DNA of 64,000 bases from Prorocentrum cordatum (lineage: Eukaryota; Sar; Dinophyceae; Prorocentrales; Prorocentraceae). Below, in pieces: positions 32,436 to 41,202 of this stretch. The DNA is taken from contig CAUYUJ010014605.1 in the NCBI GenBank assembly GCA_963575745.1, positions 1 to 64,000 of the forward strand, written 5' to 3'. The translations under genes and the position numbers were made by a program. How positions within the stretch are numbered: the first letter of the stretch is position 1; the number at the start of each line of letters is the position of its first letter. Below the pieces are notes generated by a model, which was given only the letters and a program-made list of their open reading frames with translations, was not told where the DNA came from and did not search any database.

Positions 32436-32725
32436 TTGTCACCATGGGGCTCTCGCCTTAGCGCTGCGCACATTCGTCTTTAGCTATCCCAAGAGCTTCA
32501 CGGAGTGACGGCGAGCCATGTTCAAAATGTGGCTCTCGCCTTAGCGCCGCACGCATTCGTCTTAAACATTGTTGCACGGGTTGAGGGCGCTTCGTTTTCA
32601 ACATGTGGCTCTCGCCTTAGCGCCGCGCACATTCGTCTTTGACATTTGAAAGAATTTCACGAATTGAGGGTGGTGCGTTGTCAAACCGTGACTCTCGCCC
32701 GAGCACCGCGCATTTTCGAGTTTTG
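32436..32725 (+). repeat. Family L array, four units
   Basis: The core GTGGCTCTCGCCTTAGCGCC followed by GCGCACATTCGTCTT occurs at about 32444, 32529, 32602 and 32688, spaced 85, 73 and 86 bp, with related spacer text (TTTCACGAATTGAGGGYG..CGTTGTCA). Inverted single copies of the core are seen at about 33452 and 33700. Confidence 0.75.
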
Positions 32726-32739
32726 CGGATTCGCAGGTT

Positions 32740-32935
32740 CAACCTTCCAGAACTGGTGCTCGCGAACGATTCAGGATTGTCAGGGCGCAACAATCGTGGT
32801 GTCGAAGTCCCAGGAATGGTGCTCCCGCACGGTTTCAGGATCGTCAAGACGCAACAGTCTGGTTGACTTGTGGTGTTGAAGTCCTGAGAATGATGTTTGG
32901 GAACGCCTCAGGATTTTCACACGGTTGTCTCCCAA
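32740..32935 (+). repeat. Tandem repeat of about 72 bp, three units
   Basis: Units share CCAGGAATGGTGCTC...GATTCAGGATTGTCA...GCAACA..GTGGTGTYGAAG; starts at about 32750, 32810 and 32880. Directly follows the family L array. Confidence 0.7.
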
Positions 32936-33045
32936 CGGGGTACGTCCTTCAGTGGACATGAATCCTTGTATGGCGCTTATGCAGAGGAAGCTTGGAGGGA
33001 GGGTGTATCCCAATATCGTTGATGCGTCTTGGGTTTACACTTGTC

Positions 33046-33330
33046 CTACTCCTCCTCCTCCTCCTCCTCCTCCTCTTCCTCCTCCTTCCTCCTCCTCCAC
33101 CTCCTCCTCCGTCCTCCCTCTCCCGCCTCCTCCTGCCCCTCCTTCTCCACCTCCTCCTCCTCTTCCCTCCTGCCCGTCCGGCAGGAAGAGGACGAGGGGG
33201 AGGGGGGGACGACGATGAGGGGCTGAAGGACGAGAGGGAAGAGGACATCGGCGAGGGGGGGGGGGGGAGACAAGGGAGACGAAGAGGACGGCGAGGGGGA
33301 GGGGGAGGACGACGACGAATCAACTCAGGA
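33046..33330. repeat. (CTC)n tract followed by purine-rich (GGGGA) sequence
   Basis: Pyrimidine triplets to about 33180, then the strand bias inverts to GAGG/GACGA repeats, so the two halves could pair as an imperfect hairpin. Confidence 0.85.
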
Positions 33331-33760
33331 CGCATCAACGATCCAGCAATAGTGCACCATGCGCCCTTCCGTCGCATCCCTCTTTCACAGGTCCCTGCAG
33401 GCAGTCATCTTCACTGCGGGAAACGCACCTCTTGAAGACGAACCTGCAATTTCAGGCGAGAGCCACGCTCTGAAGACGAAGAACCATCCAGACTTCGGGC
33501 TGGCAGAAGTTTGAAGAGGTGGGATGAGTAAGTTCGAGGACATGTCCAGCGACAACAGCGACAACCCCTCGTGTTGCAAAGACAAGGTGTTCCACCCTTG
33601 CAGCTGATACACACCACTGATATGTTCGAGAACCCAATGTTGGAAAGAAAGCGCGTTCCATCCGTGAATTCCGGACGCCAGTGAATGTGCGCCGCGCTCC
33701 AGCGAGAGCCACAACTGTGAGAACGGCTGTGCGCGTCTACTGGTACGCGCCCCCTCCTCC
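33331..33760. other. Unique sequence with two inverted family L cores
   Basis: Minus-strand copies of the family L core at about 33450-33480 and 33684-33718. Neither strand gives a convincing protein. Confidence 0.45.
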
Positions 33761-33764
33761 TCGC

Positions 33765-33870
33765 TGCTCGACAGCCTCCTCCTCTTCCTCGTCCACCTCC
33801 TCCTCTCCATCCTCCTCTTCCTCCTCCTCTCCATCCTCCTCCTCCTCCTCCTCCTCCTCCTCCTCGTGCT
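33765..33870. repeat. (CTC)n tract
   Basis: CTC triplets with CATCCTC interruptions. Confidence 0.93.
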
Positions 33871-34325
33871 GGACGGCTTGGCGGAGCGCAGCGGGGGGGG
33901 GGGGCACTCAAAGCAGGCGGGCTCTCAGGACCGCGGGCCTCCTCGGCGGGGCCCCGAGGCTTTCCCAGAGGCCGGCACGGCGTCGACGCAGCCGCCCCTC
34001 GCACGCCATCCGTGGAGAAGGCCTCGCCCCTCGCGCCGCCCCCGAGCGACGAGCTCGCCGCTCAGCCGCTGCCCCCCGCCATCCCTCGGGCGCCCACTCC
34101 CCGCACACAGCCAGCCCGCCCTCCAGGGACGCACGATGGGGAGGCAAGGGCCCTGGAGGGCCACCTCGAGGCTCTTCGGGCGGCGGCGGGGCCGAGGATG
34201 GGCCGAGGAGGGAAGGATGCCAGGGGCACCCTTCCTTTGGCAGGCTGCCCACCCTTGCCATGCGGGCCGACTGCGTCGACTGCTCGGTGCCGCGCGTGCA
34301 TTCTCCGAGGAAGAGGACACGGCGT
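33871..34325. other. GC-rich, no gene recognised
   Basis: Open frames on both strands reflect GC content only; no domain or repeat is recognised. Confidence 0.4.
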
Positions 34326-34497
34326 AGACATAAACTTCTGGCGCCCCGCGCGGGCTTCTTGGCTCCGCGCTGGCCCCCCCTCTCCCTGGCGCGCGGAGCG
34401 CGCCAGGGGCGGCGCTGGAGGCGCTGCCATGGCCGCCAGGGGGGCCACGGCGCGGTTCCAAGAGATCCGCGCGGAGCGCCAGCAGTTCATGCTTGAG
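34326..34497. mobile_element. Family G palindromic element, copy G2
   Basis: TTCTGGCGCCCCGCGCGGGC arm with TTCTTGGCTCCGCGCTGG, core GGCGCGCGGAGCGCGCC, opposite arm ATCCGCGCGGAGCGCCAG. About 35 bp further right lies fold-back element H1. Confidence 0.7.
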
Positions 34498-34529
34498 GCG
34501 TTGTTTCTTCTTCGAACTCTTCCCTAGGA

Positions 34530-34770
34530 TTAGAGGCCTCCTAGATGGGGTCCGCGTAGATGTGGTCGGAGGATCGCGCCGCATCGCCGATGCATCGGCG
34601 ATGCATCGGCTGATGCATCGGCGATGCACCGGCGATGCATCGTCGACGTGAGCGACGCATCGGCGACGCCGGCATGGAGGAAACATTCGCACCGAGCCGC
34701 ATCACCGATGCATCGGCGATGCGGCGCAACCCTCCGACCCCACCTACTTGGACCCCGTCTGGGAGGCCTA
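34530..34770. mobile_element. Family H fold-back element, copy H1
   Basis: Arms of about 70 bp: AGGCCTCCTAGATGGGGTCC...GTCGGAGGATCGCGCCGCATC on the left and GATGCGGCGCAACCCTCCGAC...ACCCCGTCTGGGAGGCCT on the right. The loop consists of reiterated GCATCGGCGATGC palindromes. Could extrude as a long hairpin. Confidence 0.8.
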
Positions 34771-34799
34771 GAAGGATGGCCCAACATGCTCCCAAAGAT

Positions 34800-34930
34800 C
34801 CGACGCCGTGATTTTTTCAATGCGGGGCCCCCGGAAGTCTCGACCCATTCCCCAGGACCAGCCTTTTTCATCCTGAGTCGTTTCTCGACGGTCCCGGGGC
34901 CCGGCGACGGCCCCTGGAGGCCGAAAACTG
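34800..34930 (+). repeat. Family K copy
   Basis: CTCGACCCATTCCCCAGGAC...TTTTTCATCCTGAGTCGTTT...GACGGTCCCGGGGCCCGGCG; closest in text to 43557-43650. Confidence 0.6.
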
Positions 34931-34973
34931 GGCAAATCCTTCACCTTGATCTTTTCGGTGCGTTGGATCTCTC

Positions 34974-35141
34974 TGACTACCTACCAGACCACCCCAACCC
35001 AACCCGAAGACCCGAATTTCGGGTTGGGGGGGGTAAGGGTTCCACATGTGTTTTTTCGATGTTTCCCGACCCCCCCCCCACTGGAAATCGAGGGTAAATC
35101 TGAGCCTTCGGGTTGGGTTGGGGTGGTTTGGTGGGTGGTGA
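34974..35141. mobile_element. Family I TIR element, copy I2
   Basis: 168 bp, left arm TGACTACCTACCAGACCACC then CCAACCCAACCCGAAG, right arm the complement. Perfect 5-bp direct repeats CTCTC at 34969-34973 and 35142-35146. Internal poly-C/poly-G runs, non-coding. Confidence 0.88.
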
Positions 35142-35320
35142 CTCTCGGCTCCTCGATGGCCCTCGCCGGGAGGAAGCGCACACGCCCGGGAGCGATGCCG
35201 AGGCCCCCCCCCCCCCCGGCCAGGCCCGCCACGGGGCCCGGGAGCGGCGCGCCCGCCCCGGCAGGCCAGGGGCCCATGGTGGGCCCAGCCAAGAGCAGTG
35301 GGCACGTGCAGCCTACACTC

Positions 35321-35498
35321 ACAGTCGGGGCGTTGACCTAAGGAACCCTAAATAAGAAACGAGGCCCCTTTTTTCCATAAGTTAAACTTCGATTCCCTAC
35401 CAGAAACATAAAGAAAACCTGAGGCAAGCTGTGAAACACTTGAGGAACGCGGAGCCCCTCCCCAACCAAAAGGGTTCCTTCTTCAGGGTCCCGACTGT
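35321..35498. mobile_element. Family B TIR element, copy B1
   Basis: Left end ACAGTCGGGGCGTTGACCTA then AGGAACCCTAAATAAG; right end AAGGGTTCCTTCTTCAGGGT then CCCGACTGT. About 178 bp. Non-coding. Confidence 0.82.
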
Positions 35499-35504
35499 AC
35501 ACTT

Positions 35505-35791
35505 ACAGTCGGCCTGGATTGGACAGGACACGCGAGAGGACACAAGAGTTAAGTCGGGCCTGTCCCCCTACAGGGGGATTCTCGACGAACAATAAAAAAT
35601 TCCCCCAGGATAGTCCGAAAATAGTCCAAACATAGTCTGGGGATGTTTTGAACATTTTTTGCCTTTTTGGGGTATGTTTGGGGTATTCTTTACTCTTCGT
35701 TGAAAGTCCCCCTGTAGGAAGACACGCCCGACATAACACAAGAGGGTACTCTTGATTTGGGAGGGTCGGCCTACTGATCAGGGCCGACTGT
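35505..35791. mobile_element. Family C TIR element C1, split by A5
   Basis: Ends ACAGTCGGCCTGGATTGG and TACTGATCAGGGCCGACTGT, preceded and followed by TTA/TAA consistent with a TA target. Without the inserted A5 and one copy of its duplication the element is about 91 bp. Confidence 0.72.
35549..35736. mobile_element. Family A TIR element, copy A5 (inside C1)
   Basis: 188 bp with ends TTAAGTCGGGCCTGTCCCCC and GACACGCCCGACATAA. Perfect 8-bp duplication CACAAGAG at 35541-35548 and 35737-35744. Confidence 0.95.
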
Positions 35792-35914
35792 AAACCGTCC
35801 CCGGAGACAGGGAAGGCCGGAGGGCTTCTGAGAAGCCCCGCTGCCTTCTGAGAAGGCCTTCTCCTTCTGACTTCCCCCACTCGCCCGCCGCCGACACGAG
35901 GTACCGATACCGCT

Positions 35915-36270
35915 ACAGTCGGCCTTGATTGGACAGGACACGCGAGAGGACACAAGACCCTTCCGAGGGCCACATCGCCATTGGATTTAAGTCGGGCCTG
36001 TCGCCCTACTAGGGGATTTTCGACGACAAATAAAAAATACCCCAAAAATAATCAACAAATAATCAAAACATTGTCTGGGGACTATGTTTTGAATATGTTT
36101 GACCTTTTGGGGGTGTGTTTGGGGTATTTTTTTATTTTTCGTCGGAAATCCCCCTGTAGGGGGACACGCCCGACATAACATTGGAGTGTAAGAAGCCACG
36201 TGTCGCGAGGCACAGGACAAAAGGGTACCCTCGAGCTGGCAGGGTCGACCTGCTAATCCGGGCCGCCTGT
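35915..36270. mobile_element. Family C TIR element C2, split by A6
   Basis: Left end repeats the C1 sequence ACAGTCGGCCTTGATTGGAC through GAGGACACAAGA; right end is CTAATCCGGGCCGCCTGT. A6 is inserted at a different internal position from A5 in C1. Confidence 0.7.
35987..36178. mobile_element. Family A TIR element, copy A6 (inside C2)
   Basis: 192 bp, ends TTAAGTCGGGCCTGTCGCCC and GGGGGACACGCCCGACATAA. 8-bp duplication CATTGGAT / CATTGGAG (35979-35986, 36179-36186). The interior is very similar to A5 (GGTATTTTT, CTTTTGGGGGTGTGTTTGGG). Confidence 0.93.
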
Positions 36271-36274
36271 ACAC

Positions 36275-36443
36275 TTATGTCGGGCATGTCACCCTACAGG
36301 CGGGCCTTCGACGATTTGCTGTTGTAGAAAAAAAGCCGCACACAGACGCAATAAGCATCAACGACAATTTAAACAAGAAAGCGTCCCCAGACTGTTTCGA
36401 TTATGTTCGGATATTCCTCTTGTGGAGGGACACGCCAGACTAA
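36275..36443. mobile_element. Family A TIR element, copy A7
   Basis: Ends TTATGTCGGGCATGTCACCC and GGGACACGCCAGACTAA, directly right of C2. The interior differs more from A5/A6; no clear duplication. Confidence 0.75.
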
Positions 36444-36463
36444 GCCTACATGGAAGGGGCCAA

Positions 36464-36595
36464 GGGACACACAAATGAATAGACACAACTCCCAGGAGTC
36501 CTTATATTTGTCAATCGTGTGTTCTGGGTGTGCGTCTGCCCCCCCCACTTCCCATATTTTCCTGGGGATCGACGTTTACTCGTGTCTGTGTGTGT
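36464..36595 (+). repeat. Family F element, copy F3
   Basis: GGGACACACAAATGAATAGA start, CCCATATTTTCCTGGGGATC centre, CTCGTGTCTGTGTGTG end. Confidence 0.72.
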
Positions 36596-36733
36596 TGCTT
36601 CCCCTCCTGAGCTTTGCGCGCGCCGCCAAACACTCGCGTCACCGTCAGCACCGCGCGGCCGACGAAGGCGACGCCGGCGACGACGACGACGACGACGACG
36701 ACCTCGACCGACGGGAGACGACGACCGCCACGC

Positions 36734-37003
36734 GTACGACGACCGCCGCCGCCGTCTCGCGCGCCAGCGACCGCGACGGCTACAGTCGGGGCGTTGACCT
36801 AAGGAACCCTAAATAAGGAACGAGGCCCCTTTTTCCCAAAAGCTGAACTTCGATTTCCCATCGAAACCCTAAGCAAAACCAAAGGCGAACTACAAAACAA
36901 CTAAGGAACACCGAGCCCCTCCCCAACGAAAGGGTTCCTTCCTCAGCGCCCCGACGGTACGACGACCGCCGCCACCGCCTCGCGCGCCGGCGACCGCGAC
37001 GGC
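36734..37003. repeat. 47-bp direct repeat flanking element B2
   Basis: Copies at 36734-36780 and 36957-37003 (GTACGACGACCGCCGCC...GCGACCGCGACGGC, three differences) directly abut the element between them. If the element is removed with one TA, they become an exact head-to-tail tandem. Confidence 0.85.
36782..36958. mobile_element. Family B TIR element, copy B2
   Basis: ACAGTCGGGGCGTTGACCTA at the left, TCCTCAGCGCCCCGACGGT at the right, flanked by TA on both sides. 177 bp. Confidence 0.85.
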
Positions 37004-37149
37004 CACGGCCACGGCGGCCGCGCGACGGCGGCGAGCGACTGCCACGGCGGCGGCGACGGCGGCGACGCCAACAACAACAACCACGACCACGACATGCTCG
37101 GCCTGCTTTCCACCTCCGCCACCACCAACACAAGTTGGAGGGGGAGGGG

Positions 37150-37335
37150 GTCCTCCTCCTCCTCCTCCTCCTCCTCCTCCTCCTCCTCCCTCCTCCTCCC
37201 TCCTCCTCCTCCTCCTCCCTCCTCGTCCTCCTCCTCCTCGTCCTCCTCCTCCTCGTCCTCCTCCTCCTCCTCGTCCTCCTCCTCCTCCTCCTCCTCCTCG
37301 TCCTCCTCCTCTTCCTCCTCCTCGTCCTCCCCCTT
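37150..37335. repeat. (CTC/GTC)n tract
   Basis: CTC triplets with regularly spaced GTC substitutions from 37220 on. Confidence 0.93.
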
Positions 37336-37395
37336 CTGCACCCCTCCAGCTTCTGGTGGTGGTGGTGGTGGTGGAAAGCAGGCCCATCACGACAG

Positions 37396-37427
<32 letters not shown>

Positions 37428-37589
37428 GCGGCGGCGGCGACCGCCCCGCCTGCGGCGGGGCCGCCGCCCAGGACGCCCGCAGCCGAGAGCGGCTGCGGGC
37501 CGAGCCTCAGGCTGAGCCTCGGCGCCTCCAGCTCGGGGCCTCGGCCGAAGGGCGGCGGGACGCCGCCAGCTGCCGCCGTGCGTCGACGC
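37336..37589. other. GC-rich, (GGT)n and (GGC)n runs, no gene
   Basis: GGT run at 37355-37373 and GGC run at 37398-37440, then unremarkable GC-rich sequence. Confidence 0.5.
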
Positions 37590-37594
37590 AGTGG

Positions 37595-37662
<68 letters not shown>

Positions 37663-37692
37663 CGTCGACGTCGCCAGCGTGATCGTCGAACC

Positions 37693-37723
<31 letters not shown>

Positions 37724-37948
37724 GCTCGTCGTCGTTGCGATCGTCTCTTTCGTCGAGGTCGTCGATCTTGTCGCCGCCGCCCGCGCTCCTCGTCGCCGCC
37801 GTCGATGCCGACCTCGTCGCCGTCATCATCGCGTCGTCGTCGCGCCACTGCGGTGTTCGATCTCGCCGCCGCCGTCGTCCTGCTCAACCACGTCGTCGTC
37901 GTCCCCGCCGCCGCCGCCGCCGTCGCCGTCGCCGTCGTGGTCGTCGTG

Positions 37949-37988
<40 letters not shown>

Positions 37989-38035
37989 TCGTCGTCGTCG
38001 CCGTCGTCGTCGAGATCGTCGTCGCCGCCGGCCTC
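37590..38035. repeat. (GTC)n / (GCC)n triplet array
   Basis: Almost pure GTC at 37590-37665, then GTC/GCC mixtures to 38035. Mirrors the GAC/GTC array at 53.5-54.1 kb. Confidence 0.94.
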
Positions 38036-38049
38036 ACGCAGGAGGACGC

Positions 38050-38510
38050 CGACGGCATACCCACGCGGACTGGCTCATCAACTGTGTTGTCCTCTCCGCC
38101 CTCGTGGGCCCCGTTCTCGGGGCCCCTCGGGCCCCCCCCCTCCCGTCGCCGCCGCGGCACTCCAGGGGACGTGCTGGTCGACAGTGCGCTCCCGGACCAC
38201 TTCGGGGGTCGACACCTAGATGACTGGGTGAGAAGAAGGCCAGCGAGGAGTCGCGCGCGCTTGCGCGCCTTGGTGCGCAGCCGCGAAAACAACGAACGGA
38301 CTCGCCCATGTTCTGCCTTTTTGGCCAGAGCGGCCGTATGGACCATCAGGGCGCTCACCATCCGCACTGCGCACTCCAGGACGCGTTCGGCCTGCGCCCA
38401 ATCACAGCGCGCGCGCGGAGGGACGTTGGGACACTTCGCGCGCGATTCTTCGCACCGGTACTCTGACGGCGCGAAAAAGGTGGGAGATGGAATGAAGAAG
38501 GCTTCTTAGA
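38050..38510 (-). other. Coding-like exon candidate, unidentified
   Basis: After a TAA at about 38509 the minus strand is open for about 150 codons in one frame: FIPSPTFFAPSEYRCEESRA, then RCDWAQAERVLECAVRMVSA, LMVHTAALAKKAEHGRVRSL and FSRLRTKARKRARLLAGLLL. The Cys-containing start and long basic helices look like protein. After LLLTQSSR the DNA has TCTAG followed by GTGTCG, a possible splice donor at about 38217. No family recognised; could be an exon or a LINE/Gag remnant. Confidence 0.35.
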
Positions 38511-38600
38511 AGGAGGCTGCTTCTTCGAAAACACCAACCATATATCTATAGACATGGCCCGCGCCTTCTAAGAAGCAGCCTCCTTCTACGAAACCTGCAC
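38488..38600. repeat. Inverted repeat of about 30 bp
   Basis: GGCTTCTTAGAAGGAGGCTG and its complement CAGCCTCCTTC / CTTCTAAGAAGCAGCC flank ACCATATATCTATAGACATG; related to the CTTCTGAGAAGG motifs of family J. Confidence 0.7.
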
Positions 38601-38754
38601 CCTGTGCGCGCCGCCAACGCCAACGTACCGCGACTCCACGAACCTCTCCAAGGGTGCGTCTGACCAGGAATTTGGGGCGGACAAGACCTTCGAGACGAAG
38701 GAAAGGCAGCGGTAGGTCGGCATCTTTTCCTACTCTGAAGGGCAACCTTTTCCC

Positions 38755-38892
38755 TGGAGGCTTCCCGAAAAGGGTCTGGGTAGATCGGGTCGGAGGATCG
38801 CGCCAAATCGCCGATGCGCTGGCGACGTCGGCGTGAAGGGAAACGGGCTCCACATCAGGCCGCATCGCTCATGCACCGACGATGCGGCGAAC
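38755..38892. mobile_element. Family H fold-back element, partial copy H3
   Basis: GGAGGCTTCCC...TCTGGGTAGATCGGGTCGGAGGATCGCGCC followed by CGTGAAGGGAAACGGGCTCC and CGCATCGCTCATGCACCGACG; the right arm beyond GATGCGGCG is missing. Confidence 0.6.
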
Positions 38893-39164
38893 CGGTGATT
38901 CTGCGCTGGTCCCGTTTGGAAAGTCTGGACAGATCCCCTAAATCCGTCTTCACACGCCCGAGATGGGTACAAGACAGATGGGTACGATGTCCATCAGCGA
39001 GCGGTCCAACACTGGCAGCGGCGGTCATGGTTGGGCAGGTGACTTCATGCATCAGATGGACGGCGCCCGCGGCGACCCCGACAGCGAGCCCGGTTCAAAC
39101 TAGTCAAGAACTGCGGTCTTCGTCAACGCCCTTGCGTGATCCGGCGGCGAGCGATGGGGGGAAA
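38893..39164. other. No gene recognised
   Basis: Contains text related to 44900-45030 (AGATGGGTACGATGTCC versus AAATGGGTACAATGCCC; GACCCCGACAGCGAGCC), i.e. a diverged dispersed repeat. Confidence 0.4.
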
Positions 39165-39320
39165 AAAGGGGCGGGCCTTCTCAGAAGGCTCGGAAGTCCC
39201 CCCGCCTTTTGAGAAGCTTCTGAAGCCTCCCCCGAGGACACAGAAAACCTCGCAGAAGGCGCGGGGGCTTCGGAGAAGTCCCTTCTGAGGAGTCCTTCTC
39301 CTTCCCACTTTTCCCCTCGC
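39165..39320. repeat. Family J dispersed repeat, copy J2
   Basis: GGGCGGGCCTTCTCAGAAGG start with four CTTCTGAGAAG-type inverted motifs. Same motif order as 1665-1810. Confidence 0.6.
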
Positions 39321-39521
39321 TCGCTGCCGAATCTGGTTCTCTGGGGTCAAAGGTCGGGTCTACGCCGGGCGTTCGGGACGATCCGGGCACCCCCCGGGAA
39401 CGCCGGCGGCGAGGCGCAGCTGCTCGCAAGCATCCTGGAGCTGGCAAGCCGCCGAGAAGCAACGATAGAGGGAAAAGAGCTAGGCACAGACACCGATTCT
39501 GGCCAGGCCCATCCTGAGCCC

Positions 39522-39616
39522 AGGATCGGTGCATACGCCCGCTACCTTGGCCTGGAAGGTACATGCACCGATCCTGGGTCAAGGACTGGCCCTGCCAGGA
39601 TCGGTGCATGTGTATA
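39522..39616. repeat. Alternating 15-bp inverted repeats
   Basis: CCAGGATCGGTGCAT occurs at about 39520 and 39597, and its complement ATGCACCGATCCTGG at about 39563, so either pair can form a hairpin. Confidence 0.8.
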
Positions 39617-40525
39617 GTTCTCTTCGCCCGAAACGAGAACACCCGAAAACCTCGGACCTCAAGCCCAAAACTTCCCCGCCCCCTCGCTCGCCGCCGAGCC
39701 GTGCCAGGCTTCAGAAGCACGGCCAACTTCGTAAACGTACCTGCTCGGGAGCGGCCAAGAGGGGGATGTCCAAGGGGGGGGGCGCAAATCATGACCGGCG
39801 GCATGTGCGCGGCCCAGCGGGGGGGCCGGGGACGTAATGGAATGAGAAGAGGGGCCATGAAATCTGAAGGCAATATCATGGCCCTCACCATGATATCCAC
39901 CCCCCCCCAGTCATCACCCCCCTCTTTGCCGCCCCCGACTTTCTCGGGCTTCGGCGCCGCGGACTTTTCTATTCCGGCGCTGGACCCCGCTCCGCGCGCT
40001 GTGGGGACGGCGCCGGAGACGCCGCCGGATGAGGGGGGGGGCAGCGCCGATCTATGGGACGCACAGAGACATACTAGTACTACATGTTCTCCTTGGAGGC
40101 GCGCGTCCGACCTGAACATCTAGTATACCCATCTTGTAGTATATCCTTTTCCGAGCGGTGTGGCCAGAAAGCGCCCGCCGCGACACGTATACTAGAAGAT
40201 TTCTCGGTGCGCGCGTCGCCCCTGGGGGGGCGACGAACACATGGTCTAAATATGTGTGGGCGACGCCGAATCTAAGAGATCCGCGCGGAGCTCGGCTTGG
40301 TTTCGCCTAGGCCGTGTTGGGGTCTTTCCGCGAACGCCTCCCGACAGAGGTCCGAGGAGTGGCGGTATCGGCACGAGCCTTTTTGGTTTGCCCCGACGGC
40401 GCCGGCGCAAATCGTAACGTGCCCTGCCCCCTCCCCCCCCCCATGTCACGCCCGTCATCGCCAGTGGATGACAGAATCGGCATCAAATCAGGAGCGTGGT
40501 GAAACAACAACAATGGAAGGGCCCC
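39617..40525. other. No gene; family G remnant at its right part
   Basis: 40250-40295 keeps AAGAGATCCGCGCGGAGCTC, an arm of family G. Around 40070-40200 several TAGTATAC/GTATACTAG motifs recur. Confidence 0.45.
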
Positions 40526-40665
40526 GGGACACACAAATAAATACACACAAATAAAAGGATTCCCCATCTTTTCCCATATTTTCTGGGTTTTTGTCTTCCC
40601 CCCCCACTTCCCATATTTTCCCATATTTTCTGGGGAATCGACGATTCATTGTGTCTGTGTGTTTT
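40526..40665 (+). repeat. Family F element, copy F4
   Basis: The best preserved copy: GGGACACACAAATAAATACA, then CCCATATTTTCTGGG twice, GGGGAATCGACGATTC and TTGTGTCTGTGTG. Confidence 0.78.
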
Positions 40666-41044
40666 TTCCCTCCAGAAACAACAAGCCCTACTTGGGCGAG
40701 CCGCGGTGGGGCACCAAAGCTGACACCCAGCCGCCCTCTGGATCGGCGGTGGACAAACCTCCCTTTAGTAGACCTCCCCTTAGTGAAAACGGCCTGGGAC
40801 CGAAACCGACGGACCTGGACCTGCAAAAATGGCGGCCGCGACGCCCTCTCGCGAAGTGAAAACGGCCAATTCCTTCATCGACGTGTCAGGGTAGGAGGTC
40901 TGTCCACCCCCGACTGGACTTGGACCTATACTTGGAACCGATATCATCACGAGCGGCGAGAATATCCGCATCCCCAGAGATCCAACGTGTTGACAAAAAC
41001 AAGACGTAGGTCTTTCGTAGTTGTCGGGCTCGAAGGGCCCTCGC
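40666..41044. other. No gene recognised
   Basis: Phrases such as CCTCCCTTTAGTA...GTGAAAACGGCCTG recur at 41330-41370 as a diverged repeat (also AACCGGACAATTCACTAATCG at 41445 versus AACGGCCAATTCCTTCATCG at 40860). Confidence 0.45.
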
Positions 41045-41202
41045 TTACCAGCCTCGAACGTATCCCTATCCCTAAGATTGACACGCCAAAAGGCGATGAC
41101 AATTTTAGGGATTCGCCCTCAAGAAATAAGGGAATCCATCATATTGGCATCGTGATGAGGAGGTGCCCAACATAGGGATAGGGATATGCTCCAGGCTGGC
41201 AA
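41045..41202. mobile_element. Family D TIR element, copy D2
   Basis: 158 bp, TTACCAGCCTCGAACGTATC left and GATATGCTCCAGGCTGGCAA right. Perfect 5-bp direct repeats CTCGC at 41040-41044 and 41203-41207. A family K copy in inverse orientation follows. Confidence 0.88.

Noticed and set aside
32436-32725. 5S rRNA or snRNA gene cluster
   Set aside because: The family L unit spacing looked like a small RNA cluster, but the text matches no rRNA or snRNA that I know and lacks recognisable promoter boxes.
36275-36443. 8-bp target duplication for family A copy A7
   Set aside because: The flanks (CTGTACAC versus GCCTACAT) do not match convincingly; copies A1 and A7 were therefore not used as evidence for the duplication length.
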